DNA from: an uncultured Prevotella sp.
GTDB lineage: Bacteria; Bacteroidota; Bacteroidia; Bacteroidales; Bacteroidaceae
NCBI GenBank assembly: GCA_900317545.1
Contig: ONHE01000100.1
Span: 1 to 33,545, forward strand
DNA length: 33,545 bases
Direction: 5' to 3'
Shown here piece by piece: positions 26,047 through 33,545 of this stretch (the stretch's first letter is position 1; each line of letters begins with the position of its first letter). Both the position numbers and the translations under genes were made by a program. The notes below the pieces were generated by a model. It did not search any database, was not told the DNA's origin, and saw only the letters and a program-made list of their open reading frames with translations.

Positions 26047-26136
26047 GCCAACGCATTGATTATCAATTAGAAAAAGAAGGTCTGTTCTTCCGGCCCCTCC
26101 GATGGCCGGGGAACAGCATCTGAATGATGGCTTCCA

Positions 26137-26171
26137 CCTTTGTGGGCGGGCCTTGCGTCCGCCCGCAAAGG
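26137..26171. repeat. GC-rich REP-like hairpin
   Basis: CCTTTGTGGGCGG (26137-26149) and CCGCCCGCAAAGG (26159-26171) are 13-nt inverted arms with a single G-T wobble and a nine-base loop. A smaller dyad with the same GGCGGA/TCCGCC flavour lies at 26209-26230. Neither is followed by a T-run, so they resemble extragenic palindromes and not terminators. Confidence 0.5.
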
Positions 26172-26208
26172 CGATATTTCAGCCCGATAATCACCGATCC
26201 ATCCGTAG

Positions 26209-26230
26209 GGGAGGATCGGCGTATCCGCCC
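26209..26230. repeat. Small REP-like hairpin related to the one at 26137
   Basis: GGGAGGAT (26209-26216) pairs with ATCCGCCC (26223-26230) with one mismatch and loop CGGCGT. The right arm and following bases (CCGCCCGCA) are the same as in the right arm of the larger hairpin at 26159-26167. Confidence 0.4.
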
Positions 26231-26376
26231 GCAATCAATTCATCCGGACAAGGACATGGCACGAATGGCTGCCCGTAACTTGCCATCCCCAAACGGCATT
26301 CATTGTCCCTGCAGTCATCATTTTGGCCATTTCCATCTGCAATTTCGTCATCATCTGCGGTTTTATACTATTACGT

Positions 26377-26429
26377 GAGTTCGGGACAAGCAATGCCTTG
26401 TAAAAAAATGATAATTATATCCCGAACTC
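26377..26429. repeat. 10-bp inverted repeat with AT-rich centre
   Basis: GAGTTCGGGA (26377-26386) and TCCCGAACTC (26420-26429) are perfect inverted arms 33 nt apart. A small hairpin (ACAAG/CTTGT, 26386-26401) and a run of A lie between them. The form resembles a short non-autonomous element or the end of a lost insertion sequence, but no transposase remnant was recognised. Confidence 0.4.
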
Positions 26430-26514
26430 GCTTGTTGCGCTGTACGAGGCCTATGTCATCAGTGTGCAAGACGTTGCGTATATATTTATAGACCAGATTA
26501 TTACGATGTCTACG

Positions 26515-26547
26515 AAAAATGGCTGCTTCCGGACGGGAAACAGCCAT
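26515..26547 (-). terminator. Rho-independent terminator of the hut operon
   Basis: ATGGCTG (26519-26525) pairs with CAGCCAT (26541-26547), and inside it TTCC (26527-26530) pairs with GGAA (26536-26539) across a single C/A mismatch. On the minus strand the stem is followed by T residues (complement of AAAAA at 26515-26519). It is 30 bp downstream of the hutI stop. Confidence 0.82.
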
Positions 26548-26577
26548 TCAATGGTTGGGGTTATGCATGCTGCACCG

Positions 26578-27837
26578 TCAGAGGAACATCTCTTTGACCA
26601 GATTGGACGTGTAGGCATAGGGCAGATAAGCCAACGAGGACGCGTCGAGGAGCTGCAGGCAGGCGCGCTTGCCGCGTGCGATGCTGCCGTGCGTATCGCT
26701 GATGCCCATGCTACAGGCGGCGTTGATGGTGGCGGCGTTGATGGCTTCCTCGGGTGTCAGCCGCATCTTGATGCAGGCCAAGGAGATGATGAACTTCATG
26801 TCGCCCGATGGCGTTGAGCCCGGGTTATAGTCGGAGGCGAGGGCGATGCCGATGCCTTCGCTGATCAGACGGCGTGCCGGTGCGTAGGGCATATTGAGGA
26901 AGAAGGAGGTTCCGGGCAGCAAGGTGGGCATCGTGTCCGCGTGCTTCAGCAGTTCGACCGACATGTCGGCCAGCCGCTCCAAGTGGTCGACGGACAGCGC
27001 GTTGTAGGTCACAGCGACGCCGACACCGCCCGACGGCGCCAGCTCTTCGGCATGGATTTTCGGGCGTAGGCCGTGTTCGGCGCCCGCGGCGAGCATGCGT
27101 GCCGTCTCCTCTGGCGTGAAGAAGCCTTCGTCGCAGAACACATCGATGAAATCGGCCAACTGCTCCCGCGCCACGGCAGGGATCATCTCGCGGATCACGA
27201 GATCCACATAGTCGGCCTGTCGGCCACGGTAAGTGCGTCCCACGGCATGTGCGCCGAGGAACGTGGCACGCACGGTGAGATCCGTGGAGGTCTTGATCCG
27301 GCGGATGACGCGCAGCATCTTCAGCTCGTCTTCCACGTTCAGCCCGTATCCGCTCTTGATCTCCACGCAGCCGGTACCCTTGCTGCGGATTTCCCGGATG
27401 CGCTTCATCGCCTGGGCGAAGAGCTCGTCTTCCGACTGCTGATGCAGGAGGTCGGCCGAGTTGAGGATCCCTCCGCCGCGGCGGGCAATCTCTTCATAGC
27501 TGAGCCCGTGTATCTTGTCGACGAACTCCTGCTCGCGACTTCCTGCATAGACAATATGCGTATGCGGATCGCAGAAGCAGGGCATGAGCAGTCCGCCCTG
27601 TGCATCGATGATGCGGAGCTGATTGTCATTCGCCGGCCGGCCGGTGTCTCCGCCGTTGGCGGAAAATGAGTGGGGAAGGCTGTCATGCGGCCCGAAGTCG
27701 GCAATCAGTCCGTCTTCGATCAGCAGCCATGCGTCACGGATGGTCTCGATGTGCGCCATTTCTTTGCCCATGAGACGCCTTTTCTCGGGGGGAAGGATGC
27801 CTGCTAAAAGGCCGATGTTGTGGATGAGGGTTTGCAT
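26578..27837 (-). CDS. hutI: Imidazolonepropionase
   Basis: Hydrolyses 4-imidazolone-5-propionate to N-formimino-glutamate, third step of histidine degradation, in the cytoplasm. The 419-residue amidohydrolase-superfamily protein has metal ligands in CDPHTHIVYAG (His92, His94), further His residues in KIHAEELAPSG and SVDHLERL, and the Asp in ALASDYNPGSTPSG. Length is normal for HutI. The ATG at 27837 gives the expected start; an in-frame extension upstream would run into the repeat tract. It is the last gene of the operon, but 199 bp separate it from hutH, unlike the tight spacing elsewhere in the operon. That gap holds a GATGA-type repeat. Confidence 0.97.
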   Translation of the reverse strand: MQTLIHNIGLLAGILPPEKRRLMGKEMAHIETIRDAWLLIEDGLIADFGPHDSLPHSFSANGGDTGRPANDNQLRIIDAQGGLLMPCFCDPHTHIVYAGSREQEFVDKIHGLSYEEIARRGGGILNSADLLHQQSEDELFAQAMKRIREIRSKGTGCVEIKSGYGLNVEDELKMLRVIRRIKTSTDLTVRATFLGAHAVGRTYRGRQADYVDLVIREMIPAVAREQLADFIDVFCDEGFFTPEETARMLAAGAEHGLRPKIHAEELAPSGGVGVAVTYNALSVDHLERLADMSVELLKHADTMPTLLPGTSFFLNMPYAPARRLISEGIGIALASDYNPGSTPSGDMKFIISLACIKMRLTPEEAINAATINAACSMGISDTHGSIARGKRACLQLLDASSLAYLPYAYTSNLVKEMFL

Positions 27838-27906
27838 GAGGGGAGGAGGGGATGAGGGGATGATGGGATGAGGTGATGAGGGTAATGAGGGGATGAGGAG
27901 GATGAA
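27838..27906. repeat. GATGA-rich repeat with a G-quadruplex-type pattern
   Basis: A purine-rich tract of GGATGA and GGGGATGA words on the plus strand, starting right after the hutI start codon as read on the minus strand. It matches the tract at 1-110 in composition and orientation. Positions 27840-27867 contain four G-runs of at least three with loops AGGA, ATGA and ATGAT, satisfying the G3+N1-7 rule. The G-rich strand is the template strand of hutI. Confidence 0.7.
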
Positions 27907-28036
27907 GACCGATTTGGAATTGCGGGAGCATCAGAGTGCGGGAGCGGAGGGGGCAAGGCGCAGGCGGGTGAGGCGTGAAGCCCGACCTGCCTATGGCCCT
28001 GATCCCAGCCGCTCCTTTACTCCATCTCTCTCACAA
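27907..28036. other. Rest of the hutH-hutI intergenic gap
   Basis: GC-rich sequence with no recognised gene or promoter consensus in either direction. Together with the adjoining repeat it makes a 199-bp break inside the otherwise compact hut operon. Whether hutI has a separate promoter could not be decided. Confidence 0.5.
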
Positions 28037-29548
28037 TTATAATGCTTTGTTCAGACTCTCCATCTTCTTGTTGCGCAGGAAGTCCACCGTCTGGGCAATG
28101 TAAGGATACATCACCACGTCCTTGTCGATGAATGGGACCACCTCGCGATAGTCGGCCACGAGCCGCTCTAATATAGGGGAGGTCTTCAACGGACGGCGGA
28201 AGTCGAGGGCTTGGGCAGCATTGAAGAGCTCGATAGCCAGCACCCGCTCGGTGTTGAGCACCACTTGATAGAGCTTGGTGCCCGCATTTGCACCCATGCT
28301 CACGTGGTCTTCCTGACCCTGGGAGGTGGGAATGCTGTCGACCGAAGCCGGCATACAGAGGCCCTTGCTCTGGCTGACGATGGAGGCAGCCGTGTACTGC
28401 GTGATCATAAAACCGCTGTTGACGCCCGGGTTGGCGACAAGGAAGCTCGGCAGTCCGCGCGTCCCCGATACGAGCTTATAGATGCGGCGCTCGGAGATGT
28501 TGGCCAGTTCGGACATCGCGATGGCTAAGAAATCCATCGGCAAAGCAATCGGTTCGCCGTGGAAGTTGCCTGCAGAGATGATCAGATCTTCATCAGGACA
28601 GACCGTCGGATTGTCGGTCGTGGCGTTGATTTCCACGTCGGTGACATTCTGAACGTATCTTACGGTGTCCTTGACGGCACCATGTACCTGCGGAATACAC
28701 CTGAAGGAGTAGGGATCCTGCACGTAGTTCTTAGGCTGACTGATCAGCTCACTGCCCTCGAGAATGTGCGTGATGTTGGCCGCAGTGTCAAGTTGCCCCT
28801 TATGCGGACGTACCACATGGACGGCCCGGTTGAACGGTTCGACCAGTCCTTCGTAAGCGTCCAACGAGAGCGCAGCAATGTAGTCGGCCCAGTTGCTGAG
28901 CTTTGTGGCCTGGATAATTGACCAACAGCAGAACGCGGCCATATTCTGCGTGCCGTTGAGAAGGGCCAACCCCTCCTTCGAAGCGAGCGTGATGGGCTTC
29001 CAGCCTTTAAGTTTCAGCAGTTCTGCACCGCTCATCCGCTTGCCCTGGTATTCCACTTCGCCCAATCCGAGCAAGGGCAGACAGAGGTGCGCCAGCGGCA
29101 CCAAGTCGCCTGACGAGCCCACGGAGCCCTGCATATAAACGATCGGATAGACGTCCTCATTGAAGAAGTCGATGAGGCGCTCGACCGTATCGAGCTTGCA
29201 GGCGGAGTATCCGTAGCTGAGAGACTGGATCTTCAGCAGAATCATCAGTTTGACGATCTCGTTCGGGACGCGGTCTCCGCAACCGCAGGCATGGCTCATC
29301 ATGAGGTTGATCTGCAGCTGGGAGAGCTGGTCTTTGCCAATGTTGATGTTGCAAAGTGAACCGAATCCGGTGGTCACACCGTAGATTGGCGTTTCCGACT
29401 CGGTCATTTTCTTGTCGAGATATTTGCGGCATCGGATGATCCGCTCACGTGAGTCGTCGCCCAATTTGAGCTTGTAGTTATGCCGGATGATCTCGGACAC
29501 CTTGTTCAGAGTCAGATGCCCGGGGCTGATTTCATGTATTTTCTCCAT
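28037..29548 (-). CDS. hutH: Histidine ammonia-lyase with Ser-Ser-Gly in place of Ala-Ser-Gly
   Basis: Removes ammonia from histidine to give urocanate, the first step of the pathway. The 503-residue length is standard. The family makes its MIO cofactor by self-cyclisation of Ala-Ser-Gly in GSVGASGDL. This protein reads GSVGSSGDLVPLAH (141-154), with Ser145-Ser146-Gly147, codon TCG at 29116-29114. The cyclisation uses the main chain of the first residue, and Thr-Ser-Gly is known in the aminomutase AdmH, so activity is likely kept. Other conserved parts are YGVTTGFG (56-63), LLNGTQNM, QDPYSFRCIPQVHG and TTDNP. It follows hutU by 30 bp. An assignment to another ammonia-lyase is unlikely given the complete hut context. 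Confidence 0.95.
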   Translation of the reverse strand: MEKIHEISPGHLTLNKVSEIIRHNYKLKLGDDSRERIIRCRKYLDKKMTESETPIYGVTTGFGSLCNINIGKDQLSQLQINLMMSHACGCGDRVPNEIVKLMILLKIQSLSYGYSACKLDTVERLIDFFNEDVYPIVYMQGSVGSSGDLVPLAHLCLPLLGLGEVEYQGKRMSGAELLKLKGWKPITLASKEGLALLNGTQNMAAFCCWSIIQATKLSNWADYIAALSLDAYEGLVEPFNRAVHVVRPHKGQLDTAANITHILEGSELISQPKNYVQDPYSFRCIPQVHGAVKDTVRYVQNVTDVEINATTDNPTVCPDEDLIISAGNFHGEPIALPMDFLAIAMSELANISERRIYKLVSGTRGLPSFLVANPGVNSGFMITQYTAASIVSQSKGLCMPASVDSIPTSQGQEDHVSMGANAGTKLYQVVLNTERVLAIELFNAAQALDFRRPLKTSPILERLVADYREVVPFIDKDVVMYPYIAQTVDFLRNKKMESLNKAL

Positions 29549-29578
29549 ATTGAAAGTTGTTTATGAGTCAGTTGGAAG

Positions 29579-31609
29579 TCAGAAGATCTTGACGGCCTCG
29601 TCGATGACAGCCTCGTCAACGAATTGCGGAAGCGTGACCGAAAGCTGCGGCGTGCGCTCCATCTCGCGTCGGATGGCATCAATGGAACCGGTGTTCCGGG
29701 CCCACGAACGGCGCGTGATGCCGTTGTTGACATCCCAGAAGAGCATCTCGCGGATGTGCCGGTCCGACTCGTCAGAGCCGTCGACGACCATGCCGAAGCC
29801 ACCGTTGATCACTTCGCCCCAGCCTACTCCGCCGCCATTGTGTATGCTCACCCACGTCGCCCCGCGGAAGCTGTCGCCGATGACGTTATGGATTGCCATG
29901 TCCGCACAGAACTGCGAACCGTCGTAGATGTTGCTTGTCTCTCGGAAAGGAGAATCGGTTCCCGATACGTCATGATGATCGCGGCCGAGCACGACGGGTG
30001 CCTTGAGCTCGCCGTTGCGCACGGCTTCATTGAACGCCAGTGCGATCTTGGTGCGCCCCGCGCAGTCGGCGTAGAGGATGCGGGCCTGGGATCCGACGAC
30101 GAGATGATTCTTTCCGGCTTCCCGGATCCAGTGAATGTTGTCGTCGAGCTGATGCTGAATGTCGGGCGTAGCATGCTTCCGTTCTTCTTCGAGCACGCTT
30201 GTGGCCAGGCGATCCGTCACTTCCAAGTCGTGCGGATCGCAGGATGTGCAGACCCAACGGAATGGTCCGAAGCCGTAATCGAAATATAGAGGCCCCATGA
30301 TGTCCTGCACATAGGACGGGTAACGGAACGTCCCGTCGGGGCGGAGGATATCTGCGCCGGCGCGGCTGGCCTGCAGCAGGAAAGCGTTACCATAGTCGAA
30401 GAAGTACATGCCGCGTGCGGTGAGCTTGTTGATCGCGGCGACTTGACGGCGCAGAGATGCCTGGACGCGCTCGCGGAAGGTCTCGGGATCGTCGGCCATC
30501 ATGCGTTTGCTCTCCTCGAACGACAGTCCTACGGGATAGTAACCGCCCGCCCAGGGATTGTGGAGGGATGTCTGGTCGGATCCGAGATTGACCTCCATGT
30601 CTTCATCGGCTAATCTTTCCCAGAGGTCTACGATGTTTCCCACGTAGGCCATCGATACGGTCCGCTGCTCGTCGACAGCCTTCCGGACGGCGGGGATGAG
30701 CTCATCGAGATTGTCGTGCAGCTCGTCCACCCATCCCTGGTCATAGCGCTTCTGCGCGGCCAGGGGGTTGATCTCGGCCACGACGCTGACCACTCCGGCG
30801 ATGTTGCCTGCCTTGGGCTGTGCGCCGCTCATGCCTCCGAGTCCGGAAGAGACGAAGAGCGGTTTGCGCTCACGTCCGTTCATGACGCGCCGGACGGCGT
30901 TGAGGACGGTGATGGTGGTGCCGTGCACGATGCCTTGGGGACCGATATACATGTAGGATCCGGCCGTCATCTGACCGTATTGGCTCACGCCAAGTGCGTT
31001 GAGGCGCTCCCAGTCGTCGGGCTTGGAGTAGTTGGGGATGACCATTCCGTTGGTCACCACGACGCGCGGTGCGTTGCGATGTGAGGGAAAGAGGCCGAGC
31101 GGATGGCCGGAATACATGACGAGCGTCTGCTCGTCGGTCATCTCGCTGAGGTAGCGCATGGTAAGCCTGTACTGTGCCCAGTTCTGGAATATGGCGCCGT
31201 TACCGCCGTAGACGATCAGCTCGTGCGGGTGTTGGGCGACGCGAGGGTCGAGGTTATTCTGGATCATGAGCATGATGGCTGCCGCCTGGAGCGACCGGTG
31301 GGGATACTCGTTGATGGGTCGTGCGTGCATCGCATAGCGAGGACGGAAGCGATACATATATATTCTGCCGTAGCGTTTCAGTTCCTCTGCGAACTCTGGA
31401 GCAAGCACGGCATGCTGCTCTTTGGGAAAATAACGGAGCGCGTTGCGCAGTGCGAGGCGCTTTTCGTCGGCGTTCAGGATGTCCTTACGCTTCGGGGCGT
31501 GGTTCACTTCGGTGTCATAGGGCATCGGTTCGGGCAGCTCTGCGGGTATTCCACGCCTGATGTCGGCCTGGAATGCTGCCAATGTCATATCGTTGCTGTT
31601 GTGTTCCAT
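29579..31609 (-). CDS. hutU: Urocanate hydratase, long form
   Basis: Converts urocanate to 4-imidazolone-5-propionate using tightly bound NAD+ as electrophile. The 676-residue protein is the long form, as in animals and some anaerobes, whereas the well-studied Pseudomonas type has about 560 residues. Recognisable segments are YGGNGAIFQNWAQYRLTM (154-171), SGHPLGLFPS, MTAGSYMYIGPQGIVHGT, and WVCTSCDPHDLEVTDRLA with the conserved Cys, then the C-terminal IHNGGGVGWGEVINGGFGMV. It starts 8 bp after the FTCD stop and ends 30 bp before hutH, so it is co-transcribed. Confidence 0.97.
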   Translation of the reverse strand: MEHNSNDMTLAAFQADIRRGIPAELPEPMPYDTEVNHAPKRKDILNADEKRLALRNALRYFPKEQHAVLAPEFAEELKRYGRIYMYRFRPRYAMHARPINEYPHRSLQAAAIMLMIQNNLDPRVAQHPHELIVYGGNGAIFQNWAQYRLTMRYLSEMTDEQTLVMYSGHPLGLFPSHRNAPRVVVTNGMVIPNYSKPDDWERLNALGVSQYGQMTAGSYMYIGPQGIVHGTTITVLNAVRRVMNGRERKPLFVSSGLGGMSGAQPKAGNIAGVVSVVAEINPLAAQKRYDQGWVDELHDNLDELIPAVRKAVDEQRTVSMAYVGNIVDLWERLADEDMEVNLGSDQTSLHNPWAGGYYPVGLSFEESKRMMADDPETFRERVQASLRRQVAAINKLTARGMYFFDYGNAFLLQASRAGADILRPDGTFRYPSYVQDIMGPLYFDYGFGPFRWVCTSCDPHDLEVTDRLATSVLEEERKHATPDIQHQLDDNIHWIREAGKNHLVVGSQARILYADCAGRTKIALAFNEAVRNGELKAPVVLGRDHHDVSGTDSPFRETSNIYDGSQFCADMAIHNVIGDSFRGATWVSIHNGGGVGWGEVINGGFGMVVDGSDESDRHIREMLFWDVNNGITRRSWARNTGSIDAIRREMERTPQLSVTLPQFVDEAVIDEAVKIF

Positions 31610-31617
31610 TGTATATG

Positions 31618-33321
31618 TCAGATAAGAGATTCGACGGTCTGTGTGATTTCCCGCTCAGCCTGGTCGGCCTCGGCGGCGATGCGCTCTGCTTCAGCGACTA
31701 AGGCATCGGCCTTCTGCCGGTCTTTGAGAGATGCCGCATTGATCTTCACATTGAGGCAGGCACCCCTGACGGCCGCCCTTGCCGCGAGCGCGCCGACACC
31801 GGCGTCGGAGACGCTGTTGGGGTTACCCTGCTTTGCCATCATGCGGCACAGCTCGAATGTCTCAAAGGAGGCCTTCATCGTCTGGAGCGGTATCTCGGTG
31901 GCATAGAGCGTGGCAGCCTGGATGGCTTCGCCGCGGAGGCGCTTCTCCTCATCAGTTCCTTTCGGCATGCCGAATGCGTTCATGATGCGGTTGAATGCCT
32001 GCGTGTCCTCGTCGACGAGGTGCAAGAGGCGTTCCATGAGCTGCTGTCCGCGGTCGGCCCAGTTGCTGAACTCCTGCCATCTGTCATCCCAGCCTCGTTT
32101 TCCTGCCGAAAGATTGGCGACCATAGCACCCAAGGCGGCTGCCAAGGCGCCCATATAGGCGGAGATGGTGCCGCCGCCCGGAGCGGGCGATTCGCGTGAA
32201 GTCTCCTCGGCGAAGCCGCGTACGGAGAGGTCGACGAGTTTCTGTTGCTTGTCGTCGGCTTCGAGGAGGAACTCGATCACCTTCTCTTCGGGCTTGAAAG
32301 GCTTCAGGTCATCCAGCCCCATGGACTTGACGGCGATCTTGATGATGTCGCTTTCGGGGATGCCGGTGGAGCGTTGCTGCTTCTCGAGGAAGTAACGTCC
32401 GGCGTCGATGAGCGTCTTCTTGGGAATCAGTCCGACGATCTCCGTGCCGGTGACGCGCACGCCTCGATTCTGCGCGCAGCGGCATACCTCTTCAAAAGCT
32501 TTGTGCAGCGGCGTCACCTGAAGATTGGTCATGTTCATCGAAACCTGTGCGATGCCGTACTCATCGATATACCATCCGATGGCCTTCGTGCACTTCAGCG
32601 TGCCTGGCTGCATGATGGTGCGGCCCTGTTCGTCCTTGAGTGGCTTTCCGGTGAGCAGTCCGCCCTCGCGCATGGGGCGTCCTTTCTCGCGCACGTCGAA
32701 TGCTATGGCATTGGCGCGGCGTGTGGATGTCGTGTTCAGATTATAGTTGACGGCGATGAGGAAGTCGCGTGCGCCGACGGCGGTGCATCCGGTCCGGGCC
32801 ACGTTGTCATCATAGGGGCGTGCGCCGAAGTCGGGTGCCTTGTCGGGATCGGCGAGCTTTTCGGGCAGCGCTTCATATTCTCCGGCGCGGCATACGGCCA
32901 GATTTTTACGCTCCGGCTTGCGCGCGGCAGCCTCATAGCAATAGGTCGGGATGTGCAGATCATCGGCGATGCGCTGTGCGAGCCGGCGTGCGAGTTCGGC
33001 ACACTCCTCAAGCGTGATGCCCGCAACGGGTATGAGCGGAAGCACGTCGGTAGCTCCCATACGGGGATGGGCACCGTGGTGCTGCCGCATGTCGATGAGC
33101 TGGGCGGCGCGTTCCACGGCTTTGAAAGCTGCTTCGCATACGGCTTCCGGTTCGCCGACAAAGGTGACGACTGTGCGGTTGGTCGCATCGCCCGGGTCGA
33201 CGTCTAACAATTTGACTCCCTTACAGGCCGTTATGACATCCTGTATGGCATGGATGGTCTCCATGTTGCGTCCTTCACTGAAGTTGGGAACGCATTCAAT
33301 AATACGCTTTACTTGTTCCAT
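31618..33321 (-). CDS. ftcD: Bifunctional glutamate formimidoyltransferase / formimidoyltetrahydrofolate cyclodeaminase
   Basis: Transfers the formimino group of formiminoglutamate to tetrahydrofolate, releasing glutamate, then deaminates the product to 5,10-methenyl-THF and ammonia. The start is placed at the ATG at 33321 (MEQVKRIIECVPNFSEG), giving 567 residues; an upstream in-frame start at 33360 adds 13 unlikely residues. The transferase domain covers about 3-330, with VPNFSEGRN and the catalytic His82 in HHGAHPRMGATDV. The cyclodeaminase domain runs about 360-560, with ESPAPGGGTISAYMGALAAAL (its first part at 376-395). The two activities are fused as in animals and in Bacteroidota. As first gene of the hut operon it saves histidine carbon as a one-carbon unit. 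Confidence 0.97.
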   Translation of the reverse strand: MEQVKRIIECVPNFSEGRNMETIHAIQDVITACKGVKLLDVDPGDATNRTVVTFVGEPEAVCEAAFKAVERAAQLIDMRQHHGAHPRMGATDVLPLIPVAGITLEECAELARRLAQRIADDLHIPTYCYEAAARKPERKNLAVCRAGEYEALPEKLADPDKAPDFGARPYDDNVARTGCTAVGARDFLIAVNYNLNTTSTRRANAIAFDVREKGRPMREGGLLTGKPLKDEQGRTIMQPGTLKCTKAIGWYIDEYGIAQVSMNMTNLQVTPLHKAFEEVCRCAQNRGVRVTGTEIVGLIPKKTLIDAGRYFLEKQQRSTGIPESDIIKIAVKSMGLDDLKPFKPEEKVIEFLLEADDKQQKLVDLSVRGFAEETSRESPAPGGGTISAYMGALAAALGAMVANLSAGKRGWDDRWQEFSNWADRGQQLMERLLHLVDEDTQAFNRIMNAFGMPKGTDEEKRLRGEAIQAATLYATEIPLQTMKASFETFELCRMMAKQGNPNSVSDAGVGALAARAAVRGACLNVKINAASLKDRQKADALVAEAERIAAEADQAEREITQTVESLI

Positions 33322-33407
33322 AGTATATCGTTCATATTCTTTAGTACGTAAGGTTATCAACGGCGCGCTTTCGCGAAGGGCGTTTGCAGTATTGAGATTT
33401 CAATTGG

Positions 33408-33439
33408 CAAATATAGTCTTTTTTTGTGTTTTGAAGCAA
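33408..33439 (-). promoter_or_regulatory. Probable promoter of the hut operon
   Basis: On the minus strand, TATATTTG (33415-33408) matches TAnnTTTG. The upstream box is TTGC (33439-33436) with a 20-nt spacer, only partly like TTTG. The start site would be near 33401, giving a leader of about 80 nt before the ftcD ATG. Confidence 0.6.
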
Positions 33440-33545
33440 GAATAATCCATTAAATTTACTCGTGAAAGTTAATAAATGTGTTTTTCCACTGCTGTGCGTG
33501 CCGCTTCCTTAGTGTTTCTGCCCGCCCTAAAGGACTGCTTGGTGA
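33440..33545. other. Upstream edge of the window
   Basis: AT-rich sequence behind the hut promoter, becoming GC-richer at the window edge. No gene, terminator or operator was recognised in it. Confidence 0.4.

Larger units (their letters stand above)
25795..26510. other. Non-coding region with repeats and palindromes
   Basis: No credible gene is seen between the terminator at 25794 and the hut terminator at 26515. Open frames such as 26124-26378 have no protein-like features. The region holds the 22-nt array B (25971-26046), a GC-rich hairpin (26137-26171), a smaller related hairpin (26209-26230) and a 10-bp inverted repeat with AT-rich loop (26377-26429). It looks like a site where small repeated elements collect. 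Confidence 0.6.

Noticed and set aside
26464..26817. Plus-strand frame reaching into hutI
   Set aside because: It covers the hut terminator and then the antisense of the conserved hutI C-terminus.

Overview
The window looks like a chromosomal segment of a Bacteroidota bacterium, most likely of the Prevotella/Segatella group. The evidence is a SusC/SusD outer-membrane pair, many lipoproteins with a -G/A/S-Cys lipobox, promoters of the Bacteroidota form TTTG-N19/20-TAnnTTTG in front of several genes, and absence of strong Shine-Dalgarno sites. No rRNA, tRNA, CRISPR array or intact transposase was seen.

Layout. (1) 1-2750: polynucleotide phosphorylase (pnp, minus strand) with its terminator and a structured leader; a GATGA-rich low-complexity tract lies beyond the terminator. 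(2) 2751-3424: a non-coding stretch with a degenerate 22-nt periodic repeat. (3) 3425-11591, plus strand: a lipoprotein with a thioredoxin-like domain that has lost its CxxC, a zinc-ribbon NUDIX hydrolase, then topA-aroK-speA-argB (two of the junctions overlap) and an ECF sigma factor. (4) 11895-25011: a membrane-spanning TPR/HTH regulator (minus) divergent from a six-gene plus-strand operon: SusC, SusD, DUF4843-like lipoprotein, PKD-like lipoprotein, an unrecognised secreted protein and an M16 metalloprotease, closed by a strong terminator. (5) 25167-25643: a small single-pass membrane protein, possibly the partner of the ECF sigma factor. (6) 25644-26577: non-coding, with a terminator, a second 22-nt repeat array and several palindromes. 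(7) 26578-33321, minus strand: a complete histidine-degradation operon, ftcD-hutU-hutH-hutI, with its own promoter and terminator.

How they work together. The central locus is best read as a peptide/protein acquisition system: surface lipoproteins and SusCD bind and import an oligomer, and the M16 protease cuts peptides. The regulator has a lipobox, periplasmic TPRs, one membrane span and a cytoplasmic HTH, so it could sense the substrate or its products and switch the operon. A perfect 17-bp palindrome upstream of the susC promoter, with a half-site 62 bp further away, is the best candidate operator. The hut operon would turn histidine into glutamate, ammonia and one-carbon units on tetrahydrofolate, which fits an amino-acid-using lifestyle. 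The substrate and the regulatory link are inferences, not shown by the sequence.
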